Below, piece after piece: positions 14,833-23,627 of a stretch of 64,000 nt of DNA (its first letter is position 1; every line of letters starts with the position of its first letter). The notes beneath the pieces are model-generated. The model was not told where the DNA came from. It ran no database searches and saw nothing but the letters and a program-made list of their open reading frames with translations. A program made the translations under genes and the position numbers. The DNA comes from Streptomyces exfoliatus (lineage in GTDB: Bacteria; Actinomycetota; Actinomycetes; Streptomycetales; Streptomycetaceae): positions 186,001 through 250,000 of the forward strand of contig NZ_JNZP01000001.1 in assembly GCF_000725545.1 (NCBI RefSeq), written 5' to 3'.

Positions 14833-15627
14833 TCAGACCTGGCAGAGCTCCGGCGTCTCCTGCCAGAACCGGAACAGCTGCGAACCGCAGTACCGGGTGG
14901 CCTCCGGCACCCCGAGCGACCGCATCAGCGCGTCGATCGCGTCGAAGAAGGCCGCGTTGACCGCCGGGACGAACAGCAGCGCGATCACGATGAAGAAACC
15001 GTACGGCGCGTACGGCTCGACCTGGCGCTTCACCTTGTACGAGAGCCACGGCTCCACCACCCCGTAGCCGTCGAGCCCCGGCACCGGCAGCAGGTTCAGG
15101 AGCGCCGCGGTCACCTGGAGGAACGCCAGGAAGGCCAGCGCGAACTGGAACGTGAGCGGCACCCCGTCCAGGGCGCCGAGCCAGAACGGGGCCGTGCAGA
15201 CCAGGGCGAACAGCACGTTCGCCAGCGGGCCCGCCGCCGAGATCAGGCTGTGCTTCCAGCGGCCCCTGATCCGGCCCTGCTCGATGAAGACCGCGCCGCC
15301 CGGCAGACCGATCCCGCCCATGATCACGAACAGCACCGGAAGCACGATGCTCAGGAGCGCATGGGTGTACGCGAGCGGGTTCAGGGTCAGATAGCCCTTC
15401 GCCCCGACCGTGATGTCCCCGCCGTGCAGGGCCGTACGGGCGTGGGCGTACTCGTGCAGACAGAGCGACACGACCCACGCCGAGGTCACGAAGAGGAACA
15501 CCGCCAGGCCGGGCGAGGCGGCGAAGTCCGTCCACGCCGCCCAGCCGGTGACGGCCATGACGGCGAGGATCGCCAGGAAGACGGGACTGATCCGCCGTTC
15601 GTGACGCCGGGTGGTGGCCGTGGTCAT
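14833..15627 (-). CDS. Site-2-protease-like M50 metallopeptidase
   Basis: This 264-residue membrane protein has the zinc motif HEYAH at 58-62 in the second helix and the third ligand in NLLPVPGLDGYGVV near residue 190, both diagnostic of M50 intramembrane proteases. Five to six helices are visible. The start at 15627 follows GGGAG; an upstream extension in frame lies in the divergent regulator's promoter and is poorly conserved in character. There is no PDZ or CBS domain. Target proteins are unknown; there is no anti-sigma factor nearby. Confidence 0.87.
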   Translation of the reverse strand: MTTATTRRHERRISPVFLAILAVMAVTGWAAWTDFAASPGLAVFLFVTSAWVVSLCLHEYAHARTALHGGDITVGAKGYLTLNPLAYTHALLSIVLPVLFVIMGGIGLPGGAVFIEQGRIRGRWKHSLISAAGPLANVLFALVCTAPFWLGALDGVPLTFQFALAFLAFLQVTAALLNLLPVPGLDGYGVVEPWLSYKVKRQVEPYAPYGFFIVIALLFVPAVNAAFFDAIDALMRSLGVPEATRYCGSQLFRFWQETPELCQV

Positions 15628-15742
15628 CTCGGAAGCTCCCAGGGGACGGAGGGGGCCCGACACACGGGCCCGATGTGCGGGAAACGTACCGGGAGACGGG
15701 GCGAGTTCCGGAGTCGGGGACCCACTCACGGAGAATGGGCCC

Positions 15743-18700
15743 GTGCACTACTCCGTCCTCGGCCCGACCCTCGCCCATGCCGCCGACGGCACCGACGTGG
15801 CCGTCGGCGGCCCGCGGGTCCGCGCGCTGCTCACCGTCCTCGCCCTGCGCGCGGGCCGGACCGTGCCCGTGACGGAGCTCGTCGACGAGGTGTGGCACGG
15901 CGACGAGCCGCCCGCCGACGCGGTCGCCGCGCTCCAGGCCCTCGTCGGACGCCTCCGCAAGGCGCTCGGCCGGGACCGCGTGATCTCCGCCGACGGCGGC
16001 TACCGACTCGACGCCCGGCCCGAGGACGTGGACGCCCACCGCTTCGAACGCCTCACCGTCGAGGGCGTGGCCGCGCTCGGCACCGACCCCGCGCGGGCCG
16101 CCGCCCTCCTCGACGAGGGCCTCGCCCTGTGGCGCGGGCCCGCCCTCGCCGACCTGCCGGACCGGGACGCGGAGGCCGCGCGCCGGGAGGCCCGGCGCCT
16201 CGACGCCCGCCGGGCCAGACTCGACGCGGCCCTCGCCCTCGGAGAGGCACGGGCGGCCCTGCCCGAGCTGACCGCCCTGTGCGCGGCCCACCCCCTCGAC
16301 GAGCCCCTCCAGGCCCTGCGGATCCGTGCCCTGCGGGACACCGGGCGCCCGGCCGAGGCCCTCGCCGCGTACGAGGCGGTGCGCCGCGCCTTCGCCACCC
16401 GCCTGGGCACGGACCCGTCGCCGGCCCTGCGCGCCCTCCACGCGGAGCTCCTCACCCCGGACCCGACGTCACCCCGCCCCGGACGGAGCCCGGGTCCCTC
16501 ACCGTTGCCCGCGCCCCCGGCCCCCGTCCCCGGGAACCTGCGGGCCCGGCTCACCAGCTTCGTCGGGCGCGACGAGGAGATCGTCGCGCTCCGGGAGGAC
16601 CTCCGTACGGCCCGGCTCGTCACCCTGCTCGGACCCGGCGGGGCCGGGAAGACCCGCCTCTCGCAGGAGGCCGCCGAGCGCGGGGCCGAGGCCTGGCCGG
16701 ACGGGGTCTGGGTCGCCGAACTCGCGCCCGTCACCGACCCGGAGGCCGTCGCAGAGGCCGTCCTCGCGGCCGTCGGTGCCCGCGAGACGGTGCTGCGCGG
16801 CGCGGGAGCCGAGGAACTCCGGGCCGGCGGCGACCCGCTGTCCCGGCTCGTCGAGCACTGCGCGGGGCGCCGCATGCTGCTGCTCCTCGACAACTGCGAG
16901 CACCTCGTGGCGAGCGCCGCCGCACTCGCCGAGACGCTGCTCGCCCGCTGCCCCGGACTGCGGGTCCTGGCGACGAGCCGGGAACCCCTCGGGGTGCCGG
17001 GGGAGAGGGTCCGGCCGGTGGGACCGCTGCGCACGGAGACGGCCCTGCGCCTGCTCGGCGAGCGCGGCGCGGCGGTCCGGCCCGGGTTCCGCGTCGAGGA
17101 GGACCCGGAGGCGGCGGCCGAGATCGTGCGCCGCCTGGACGGGCTGCCCCTGGCGATCGAGCTGGCGGCGGCCCGGCTGCGGATGCTGACCCTGCGCCAG
17201 ATCGCGGAACGGCTCGACGACCGCTTCCGGCTGCTCACCTCGGGAGCGCGGACGGTACTGCCCCGCCAGCAGACCCTGCGGGCGGTCGTCGACTGGTCCT
17301 GGGACCTTCTGGACGACGCCGAACGGGCCGTGCTGCGCCGCCTCTCGGTGTTCACCGGCGGCAGCGACCTGGAGGCGGCGGAGGCGGTGTGCGCCGAAGC
17401 CACCGAGGAAGCGACCACCGCCGGGCCGACCACCGCCGGAGCGGCCACGGCCGGAGCGACCACGGCCGGGGCGACCACCGCGGGAGCGGCCACGGCCGGG
17501 GCGACCACCGCCGGGCCGACCACCGCCGGAGCGGCCGGACCCGGCGGAGCGATCGGGCCCGCCGCCCTCCGGCCCTCCGACGTCCTCGACCTCCTCGGCT
17601 CCCTCGTCGACAAGTCCCTCGTCGTCTCCGCCCCCGGCGACGACGGCATGCGCTACCGGCTCCTGGAGACCGTCGCCGAGTACGCGGGGGAGCGGCTCGA
17701 CGAGGCCGGGGAGCGGGCCGCGACCGAGCGGCGGCACCTCACGTACTACCGGGAACTGGCCCGCCTCACCGACCCCGAGCTGCGCGGCTCCGGCCAGGTC
17801 GCGGCCATCGCCCGCTTCGGGACCGAGTACGGCAACATCCGCACCGCCCTGCGCCGGGCCCTCCGCGCCCGCGACGAGGACGAGGCGCTCGTCCTCGTCC
17901 ACTCCCTGCTCTGGTACTGGCAGATGCGCGACCTGCGCACCGACGCCCTGTACTGGTCGAAGGCCGCCGCCGCCCTCGGACCCGACCCGTTCGCACCGCC
18001 CGCCGCCCCCGTCGTCCCCCTGCACGAGCCGTGCACGGCCGCGCCGCCGCCGCTCTCCGAGGCGCAGCGCTGGGAGGCCCGGCGCGGGGTGCGGCTCGTC
18101 GAGCTGATCAACATGGACCACGAGACCGGCCCCTGGACCACCCCGGAGGGCGTGCGGCGGCTCCGGGAGATGACCGCCGTCTACGAGCCCGGCCTGCCGC
18201 AGACCTGCCGGCTGCCCGGCTCCTTCGCCGTCTTCGCGGTCCTCCTCACCGGCGAGGCGGGCCGGCTGATCGAGCTTCTCGACACGACCGTCGAGGCCTG
18301 CCGCCGCCACGGCTACGCGTGGGAACTGGCCAACGCCCTCCAGCTGCGGGCCAACATGTTCGCCAACCGGGCCGACCTGGCCGTCGAGGCGACGGCGGAC
18401 GCCGACGAGAGCCTGGAGATCTTCGTCCGACTCGGCGACGCCTGGGGCGCGGCGGAGGCACTCCAGTCCCGTGCGGAGGCCCGGGAGCGACGGCTCGAAT
18501 TCGAGGGCGCGGCCGAGGACTTCGCCGCCGCGATCGGCTACGCGGAGCAGATCGGCGCCCAGTCGCAGATGGCCCTGCTGCGCGCCCGCTACGCCGGAAT
18601 CCTCGTCGAGACAGGGCAGGTCGACGAGGGGGAGGCGATCCTGCGGGAGATCGTCGCCGGACGGTACGGCTCGGGCCATGAACCCCTGGTCGGCGGCAGG

Positions 18701-19228
18701 CTCTTCCTCGGCATGACGCTCGGCCGCACCGGCCGCACCGCCGAGGCCCGGGAGCAGTTCGACGCGCTGCGGAAGGAGTTCCACTCCGAGACCCTCTCGC
18801 TCTTCGAGGGCTTCACGCTCGGTAGCCTGGGCTGGCTGGACAACCTCGACGGACGGTACGACTCCGGGCTCGCCCTCGCCGCGGAGGCGTACGAGTGCTC
18901 CCTCGGCGCGCTGTCGATGATGGTCGCCCCGGCGATGCCGTCGAACCATCTCGTGGTGGCGGCCTGGGCGCTCGCGGGTCTCGGCGGGCCGGACGCGCGG
19001 ACCGGGGCCGTGCTCCTCGGAGCCAGGGAGGGGCTGCTGCCGCCGGGGCACCGGGTGGCGCCGATGGAGCGGGAGAACCTGGAGCGGGCGACGGAGCTGG
19101 CCCGGTCCGCTCTCGGCGAGGACGCGTTCGCGGCGGCGTACGCCGAAGGCGGCGGCCTCTCCCTGGAGGAGGCCGCCGCCCTGCTCGGTCGCGCCGCCGA
19201 CGCGATCAGTGAGCGCGCCGAGTCCTGA
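15743..19228 (+). CDS. AfsR/SARP-like regulator with BTAD, NB-ARC and TPR domains
   Basis: This 1161-residue protein starts at a GTG (VHYSVLGPTLAHAADG). An OmpR-type winged helix (about 5-90) with ELVDEVWHGDEP and a BTAD bundle (about 95-235) form the SARP part. A Pro-rich linker leads to an NB-ARC ATPase with Walker A GPGGAGKT (297-304), Walker B LLLLDN (about 378-383) and TSREPLGVPGE/GLPLAIELAAARL motifs. TPR-type helices fill the C-terminal half. Family members are transcription activators of secondary metabolism or signalling hubs. Eight 15-bp repeats insert a Thr/Ala/Gly spacer at 557-596. No biosynthetic cluster is adjacent, so its targets are elsewhere or the ABC exporter downstream. 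Confidence 0.9.
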   Translation: MHYSVLGPTLAHAADGTDVAVGGPRVRALLTVLALRAGRTVPVTELVDEVWHGDEPPADAVAALQALVGRLRKALGRDRVISADGGYRLDARPEDVDAHRFERLTVEGVAALGTDPARAAALLDEGLALWRGPALADLPDRDAEAARREARRLDARRARLDAALALGEARAALPELTALCAAHPLDEPLQALRIRALRDTGRPAEALAAYEAVRRAFATRLGTDPSPALRALHAELLTPDPTSPRPGRSPGPSPLPAPPAPVPGNLRARLTSFVGRDEEIVALREDLRTARLVTLLGPGGAGKTRLSQEAAERGAEAWPDGVWVAELAPVTDPEAVAEAVLAAVGARETVLRGAGAEELRAGGDPLSRLVEHCAGRRMLLLLDNCEHLVASAAALAETLLARCPGLRVLATSREPLGVPGERVRPVGPLRTETALRLLGERGAAVRPGFRVEEDPEAAAEIVRRLDGLPLAIELAAARLRMLTLRQIAERLDDRFRLLTSGARTVLPRQQTLRAVVDWSWDLLDDAERAVLRRLSVFTGGSDLEAAEAVCAEATEEATTAGPTTAGAATAGATTAGATTAGAATAGATTAGPTTAGAAGPGGAIGPAALRPSDVLDLLGSLVDKSLVVSAPGDDGMRYRLLETVAEYAGERLDEAGERAATERRHLTYYRELARLTDPELRGSGQVAAIARFGTEYGNIRTALRRALRARDEDEALVLVHSLLWYWQMRDLRTDALYWSKAAAALGPDPFAPPAAPVVPLHEPCTAAPPPLSEAQRWEARRGVRLVELINMDHETGPWTTPEGVRRLREMTAVYEPGLPQTCRLPGSFAVFAVLLTGEAGRLIELLDTTVEACRRHGYAWELANALQLRANMFANRADLAVEATADADESLEIFVRLGDAWGAAEALQSRAEARERRLEFEGAAEDFAAAIGYAEQIGAQSQMALLRARYAGILVETGQVDEGEAILREIVAGRYGSGHEPLVGGRLFLGMTLGRTGRTAEAREQFDALRKEFHSETLSLFEGFTLGSLGWLDNLDGRYDSGLALAAEAYECSLGALSMMVAPAMPSNHLVVAAWALAGLGGPDARTGAVLLGAREGLLPPGHRVAPMERENLERATELARSALGEDAFAAAYAEGGGLSLEEAAALLGRAADAISERAES
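17411..17530. repeat. Eight 15-bp tandem repeats inside the AfsR-like gene
   Basis: Units of the form GCGACCACCGCCGGG, with a few substitutions, repeat eight times in frame and encode ATTAG, PTTAG or AATAG pentapeptides. They lie between the NB-ARC module and the following winged-helix/TPR part, and look like a flexible, length-variable linker. Confidence 0.88.
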
Positions 19229-19255
19229 ACCCCCGTGGGGAATCCCGTACCGGAC

Positions 19256-20116
19256 TCAGGTCTTCTTGCGGAACTTGGTCACGGCGAGCGGCGCCGTGAC
19301 GGCCGTGATGACCAGGGCCCAGCCGAGGGTCATCCACACGGAGTGGGCGACCGGACCGCCGTTGATCAGGTTGCGGGCGGCGTCGGCGAGGTTCGACAGC
19401 GGGTTGTAGTCGGTGAAGGCCTTCAGCCAGTCGGGCATCGACGTCGGCGGGGCGAAGATCGACGAACCGAACTGCAGCGGCATCAGGACGATCATCGCCA
19501 TGCCCTGGACGGCCTGGGCGGTCTTCAGGGTCAGGCCGAGCAGGATGAAGATCCACATCAGCGAGGCGCCGAAGACCATCGAGAGACCGATCGCGGCGAA
19601 GAGGTGGAGGACCGAGGTGTGGATCTCCAGGCCGAGCAGGAAGCCCATGCCGAGGAGGATCGCGGTGGCGATCAGCATCCGGCCGACCTCGACGACGATC
19701 TTCGCGATGAGGACGGAGGACCGGGCGATCGGCATCGTCCGGAACCGGTCCATGACCCCCTTCTTGAAGTCGTCGTTGATGCCCACGCCGACGGCCATGG
19801 CGATGTTCATGCCCATCATCGCCATCAGGCCCGGCGTCACGTAGTTGACGTACACCTCGTTGTTGCCCTTGCCGGCGATGGCGCCGCCGAACACGTACAC
19901 GAACAGCAGGATGAAGATGATCGGCATCAGGACGGCGTCGAACATCGACTCCGGGTCCTGCTTGATCTGCAGGGCGTTGCGCCGGGCGAGGGCGCCGATG
20001 TGGCGCAGGTTGCCCCGCAGGCCGATCCGGCCCTCGGCGACGGGCGCGCGCCGCGCCGGGGCGCGGCCCGGGCCGCCGGTCTCGGCGGGGGACTTGGTGA
20101 CCGTGGTCGTGCTCAC
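19256..20116 (-). CDS. ABC-2 type exporter permease (DrrB-like)
   Basis: This 286-residue protein has six hydrophobic segments after a basic N-terminus and shows the DrrB-family pattern: RNALQIKQDPESMFDAVLMP, FKKGVMDRFRTMPI and FAPPTSMPDWLKAFTDYNPL. The GTG start overlaps the ATPase stop codon (GTGA), giving translational coupling. With the upstream ATPase it should form a multidrug or natural-product exporter. It converges with the AfsR-like gene, 27 bases apart. Confidence 0.9.
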   Translation of the reverse strand: MSTTTVTKSPAETGGPGRAPARRAPVAEGRIGLRGNLRHIGALARRNALQIKQDPESMFDAVLMPIIFILLFVYVFGGAIAGKGNNEVYVNYVTPGLMAMMGMNIAMAVGVGINDDFKKGVMDRFRTMPIARSSVLIAKIVVEVGRMLIATAILLGMGFLLGLEIHTSVLHLFAAIGLSMVFGASLMWIFILLGLTLKTAQAVQGMAMIVLMPLQFGSSIFAPPTSMPDWLKAFTDYNPLSNLADAARNLINGGPVAHSVWMTLGWALVITAVTAPLAVTKFRKKT

Positions 20117-21105
20117 GCGGCGACCTCCTCGGTGATCTCGTCGGAAACGGCGGTCTTCTGGCCGGTGATCGCCAGGAACACCTCGTCCAGGCTGGGCAGA
20201 TGGGTGCCGATGTGGGCGATGCCGAAACCGCGCGCGCCGAACAGGGCCACCACGGCCGTCAGCTGCTGGTCGGTGAGGATCGGGACGTACAGCGCGCCCT
20301 CGTCGGGCACCACGGTCGCCCCGGCGACGCCGTCGAGCCCGGTCTCGCGGAGCGCCGCGGCCATCGCCGACAACTGGTCCGGGTCCACCGGGCGGACCTT
20401 CAGGGTCCGGCCGCCGACCTTGGCCTTCAGCTCGTCGACGCCGCCCTTGGCGATGACCTTGCCCCGGTCGATGACGGTCAGCTCGCTCGCGAGCTGCTCC
20501 GCCTCCTCCATGTACTGGGTGGTGAGGAGGACCGTGACGCCCTCGGAGACCATCCGCTGGACCTCGTCCCACACCTCGTTGCGGGTGCGGGGGTCGAGGC
20601 CGGTGGTCGGCTCGTCCAGGTAGAGGACCGCCGGCTGCCCGATCATCGAGGCGGCGAGGTCGAGGCGCCGCCGCATGCCGCCGGAGTAGTTCATCGCGGG
20701 CCGCTTGGCGGCCTCGGTGAGGGAGAAGCGCTCCAGCATCTCGTCGGCCCGGCGGCGGGCGTCGGCGCGGGAGAGGTCGAGCAGCCGCCCGATCATGTAC
20801 AGGTTCTCCCAGCCGGACAGCTTCTCGTCGACCGAGGCGTACTGACCGGTGAGGCCTATGGTGCGGCGCAGCTGGCGGGGGTGCTTCACCACGTCGTACC
20901 CGGCGACGGTGGCGGTCCCGGCGTCCGGCACGAGGAGGGTGGAAAGACAGCGGACGAGGGTGGTCTTCCCCGCGCCGTTGGGCCCGAGCACCCCGAGGAC
21001 CGTGCCCTCCCTCACGTCGAGGTCGACCCCGTCGAGGGCCTTGGTGGCGCCGAAGTGCTTCACGAGGCCCCGGACCTCGACGGCGTTGGTGTGTGATCGC
21101 GTCAT
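20113..21105 (-). CDS. ABC exporter ATPase, DrrA family
   Basis: This 330-residue protein has Walker A GPNGAGKT, signature YSGGMRRRLDLA and Walker B VLYLDEPTTGLDP, then the DrrA-type C-terminal extension (DUF4162-like) ending at residue 330. The start MTRSHTNAVEV at 21105 was chosen over one ten codons upstream because a GTGGGGGG site precedes it and family length fits. It forms a two-gene operon with the permease. Confidence 0.92.
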   Translation of the reverse strand: MTRSHTNAVEVRGLVKHFGATKALDGVDLDVREGTVLGVLGPNGAGKTTLVRCLSTLLVPDAGTATVAGYDVVKHPRQLRRTIGLTGQYASVDEKLSGWENLYMIGRLLDLSRADARRRADEMLERFSLTEAAKRPAMNYSGGMRRRLDLAASMIGQPAVLYLDEPTTGLDPRTRNEVWDEVQRMVSEGVTVLLTTQYMEEAEQLASELTVIDRGKVIAKGGVDELKAKVGGRTLKVRPVDPDQLSAMAAALRETGLDGVAGATVVPDEGALYVPILTDQQLTAVVALFGARGFGIAHIGTHLPSLDEVFLAITGQKTAVSDEITEEVAA

Positions 21106-21154
21106 GCCCCCCACTACACCAGGCGCCACCGACAATCCCCCGACAGACGACCTA

Positions 21155-21185
21155 CAGCCCGCCGATGGGGGATGTCGGCGGGCTG
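21155..21185. terminator. Intrinsic terminator after panB
   Basis: An 11-bp perfect stem, CAGCCCGCCGA with TCGGCGGGCTG, has a 9-base loop. It lies 28 bases after the panB stop and upstream of the ABC ATPase, separating the two same-strand transcription units. Confidence 0.85.
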
Positions 21186-21212
21186 CAGGCCTCTTGGTGG
21201 AACCGCGGTGGA

Positions 21213-22076
21213 CTAGTGGAAGGTGTGCTCCTCGGCGGGGAACGACCCGCCGCTGACGTCCTCCGCGAAGGCGCGCGCGGCGTCGCCGAGCGTCGCGCGG
21301 AGGTCGGCGTACTGCTTGGTGAAGCGCGGCACCTTGCCGCCGGTGAGACCGGCCATGTCGGTCCAGACGAGGACCTGGGCGTCGGTGCCGGCGCCCGCGC
21401 CGATGCCGATGGTCGGGATGTGCAGCGAGCGGGTGACCTCGGCGGCCAGCTCGGCCGGTACGAGTTCCAGGACGACCGCGAACGCGCCCGCGTCCTGCGC
21501 CGCCTTCGCGTCACGGAGCAGCTTGTGCGCGGCCTCGTCGGAGCGGCCCTGCACCCGGTAGCCCATGGTGTTGACGGACTGCGGGGTGAGGCCCAGGTGG
21601 GACATGACGGGAATGCCGGCCTGCACGAGCAGCTCGGTCTGCGGCAGCGAGCGCTCGCCGCCCTCCAGCTTGATCGCGCCGACACCCGCGTCCTTCACCA
21701 GCCGGGTGGCGTTGCGCAGGGCCTGGACGGGCCCCTCCTGGTACGAGCCGAAGGGCAGGTCGCCGACGACGAGGGCGCGCTTGGTGCCCCGGACGACGGC
21801 GGCGGAGAGGATCGTCATCTCGTCCATCGTGACCGGCACGGTGGTCTCGTAGCCGAGGTGACAGTTGCCCATGGAGTCGCCGACGAGGATCACCGGGATG
21901 CCGGCCTCGTCGAAGACGGAGGCGGTCATCGCGTCGTAGGCGGTGAGCATGGGCCACTTCTCGCCGCGGGTCTTGGCGGCGGCGATGTCGTGGACGGTGA
22001 TGCGGCGCGTGCCCTTGCCGCCGTACAGCGCCTTGCTGCTGTCGGCGGGCGTCTTCTGGGCAGGCTGAAGCGTCAT
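21213..22076 (-). CDS. panB: 3-methyl-2-oxobutanoate hydroxymethyltransferase
   Basis: This 287-residue enzyme makes ketopantoate from 2-oxoisovalerate and methylene-tetrahydrofolate, the first step of pantothenate synthesis. Family blocks are complete: LTAYDAMTASVFDEAGIP, GDSMGNCHLGY (Mg-binding Asp), KLEGGE, MSHLGLTPQSV and the catalytic Glu in VLELVPAELA. The start MTLQPAQKTP at 22076 follows AAGGAG; an N-terminal tail of about 20 residues is normal for actinobacteria. Confidence 0.95.
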   Translation of the reverse strand: MTLQPAQKTPADSSKALYGGKGTRRITVHDIAAAKTRGEKWPMLTAYDAMTASVFDEAGIPVILVGDSMGNCHLGYETTVPVTMDEMTILSAAVVRGTKRALVVGDLPFGSYQEGPVQALRNATRLVKDAGVGAIKLEGGERSLPQTELLVQAGIPVMSHLGLTPQSVNTMGYRVQGRSDEAAHKLLRDAKAAQDAGAFAVVLELVPAELAAEVTRSLHIPTIGIGAGAGTDAQVLVWTDMAGLTGGKVPRFTKQYADLRATLGDAARAFAEDVSGGSFPAEEHTFH

Positions 22077-22467
22077 GGTGAAGCTCCTTGTGTCATCTCG
22101 AGGCGCCCTGACGGCGTCCCCGGACCACATCCATGGTGGCACTTCGCCGGGCGGGCGGGGAAGTGGGCCGGAGTGGCGCTGTTCACACCGGTGTGGCGCG
22201 CCCCTCCTGGAAGCCCCCCATCCCCCTGGAAGCCCCCCATCCCCCGGGCGCGACCCGCGCGACCGGCCGGGACCCGGTCAGGACCCGGCCCGGACCCGGT
22301 CCGGACCCGTACGAATGTGCGCGTTCTGTCACAGGTCCGCCGCCCGTGCCACCTGCAGGAACCCGCCACGCACCAGTGTCGTCCCTGGGGGAGTACGACG
22401 GACCCGGGATCGCCTAGTGTCGACATCGGGTCACGCGAGACGGCAAGGCAGCAGTGAGGACAGGGCG
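22077..22467. other. 391-bp intergenic region with direct repeats
   Basis: This gap between divergent panB and the endonuclease/phosphatase-family gene has no convincing gene. It holds two 19-bp tandem copies beginning CTGGAAGCC (22207-22244) and a run of GGACCCGG direct repeats at about 22266-22308. The promoters of both genes should lie here. The frames open through it are repeat artefacts. Confidence 0.7.
22207..22244. repeat. 19-bp tandem duplication upstream of panB
   Basis: Two identical adjacent copies of CTGGAAGCCCCCCATCCCC. They are followed by a GGACCCGG-type direct-repeat run (about 22266-22308). Confidence 0.85.
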
Positions 22468-23496
22468 ATGGCGCGGGTGGACATGACGGAGACCGGGCAC
22501 GGTGGTGCCGGAGACGAGCGCCACGGTTCCGGGTCCAGGTTCAGGAGCGCACTCGCGGGCCTCCGCCACGACCGGGGCATCTGGCGCCGGGGCGTCCTGG
22601 TCGCCGCGGCGGCCGTGGCGCTCACGCTCCTGATGGTCTTCCACGCCGAGATCCCCAACCGGATCGGCAACCTCGGCAGCCTGACCGAGACCTTCCTGCC
22701 CTGGCTCGGCCTCTTCGTGCCGCTCCTGCTGGTCCTCGCCCTGCTGCGGCGCTCCGCCACCGCCCTGATCGCCGTGCTGTTGCCCGCCGTGGTGTGGCTC
22801 AACCTCTTCGGCGGGCTCGTCGCCGACAAGTCGGCCGCCGGCGGTGACCTGACCGTCGCCACCCACAACGTGAACGCCGACAACCCCGACCCCGAGGGCA
22901 CGGCCCGCCAGCTCGCCGCGTCCGGGGCCGACGTGCTCGCCCTGGAGGAACTGAAGGGCGACGTCGTCCCGGCCTACGAACGAGGCCTGGCGGAGGCGTA
23001 CCCGCACCACTCCGTCCAGGGCACGGTCGGCCTGTGGAGCAAGCTGCCCCTGCGGGACGCCCGGCCGGTCGACATCCGGCTGGGCTGGACCCGCGCCATG
23101 CGGGCCACCGTCGTCGCCCCCCAGGGCGAGGTGGCCGTGTACGTCGCCCACCTGCCGTCCGTGCGGGTCAAGCTGAACGCCGGCTTCACCGCCAGCCAGC
23201 GCGACGTCAGCGCCGACGCCCTCGGCGAGGCCATCGCCCGCGACCGGCACGAGCGGCTCGTCCTCCTCGGCGACCTCAACGGCACCATGAACGACCGCGC
23301 GCTCAACGCCGTCACCTCGCAGCTCCGCTCCACCCAGGGCGCGGCAGGCGACGGCTTCGGGTTCAGCTGGCCGGCGTCCTTCCCGATGGCCCGGATCGAC
23401 CAGATCATGGTCAAGAACGTCGAGCCGATGTCGTCCTGGGCCCTCCCGGAGACGAAGAGCGACCACCTCCCCGTCGCCGCCCGCGTGAAGCTCTGA
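22468..23496 (+). CDS. Membrane-anchored endonuclease/exonuclease/phosphatase-family protein
   Basis: This 342-residue protein has three N-terminal hydrophobic helices (about 42-125) and then an EEP domain. Visible motifs are THNVNADN (first metal site), ALEELKGD (metal-binding Glu), LLGDLNGTMND (Asp/Asn pair) and the final SDHLPVAARV (catalytic Asp-His). The domain should face outward. Substrate could be nucleic acid, phosphoinositide-like lipid or another phosphodiester. GTGAGGA precedes the ATG. Similar proteins are widespread in Streptomyces without defined function. Confidence 0.88.
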   Translation: MARVDMTETGHGGAGDERHGSGSRFRSALAGLRHDRGIWRRGVLVAAAAVALTLLMVFHAEIPNRIGNLGSLTETFLPWLGLFVPLLLVLALLRRSATALIAVLLPAVVWLNLFGGLVADKSAAGGDLTVATHNVNADNPDPEGTARQLAASGADVLALEELKGDVVPAYERGLAEAYPHHSVQGTVGLWSKLPLRDARPVDIRLGWTRAMRATVVAPQGEVAVYVAHLPSVRVKLNAGFTASQRDVSADALGEAIARDRHERLVLLGDLNGTMNDRALNAVTSQLRSTQGAAGDGFGFSWPASFPMARIDQIMVKNVEPMSSWALPETKSDHLPVAARVKL

Positions 23497-23526
23497 CGAA
23501 GCCCTGAGACGTACGTCGCCGACGGC

Positions 23527-23568
23527 TCAGGCGAGCGTCGGACAGTCCGTGTAGCCCGCCTCGCCGCC
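23527..23568 (-). pseudogene. Possible 3' relic of an old-yellow-enzyme alkene reductase
   Basis: On the minus strand the reading GGEAGYTDCPTLA followed by a stop matches the conserved C-terminus of NemA-type alkene reductases (GxxGYTDYPxL), with Cys for the usual Tyr. The rest of such an enzyme is not recognisable upstream, where a terminator stem and nadE follow. It may be a decayed gene end or chance similarity. Confidence 0.35.
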
Positions 23569-23578
23569 CGAGGCCGCC

Positions 23579-23611
23579 GCCGGTACGGCCGGCTGACCCG
23601 GCCGTACCGGC
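23579..23611. terminator. Terminator between convergent genes
   Basis: A perfect 13-bp stem, GCCGGTACGGCCG with CGGCCGTACCGGC, has a 7-base loop. It lies 16 bases past the nadE stop and 83 bases past the end of the endonuclease-family gene, so it can act in both directions. Confidence 0.85.
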
Positions 23612-23627
23612 CGCCTCGACCGTCCCG

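Noticed and set aside
15743..21105. Secondary-metabolite gene cluster around the AfsR-like regulator
   Set aside because: No synthase, synthetase or tailoring set is present; neighbours are an M50 protease, an exporter and panB.
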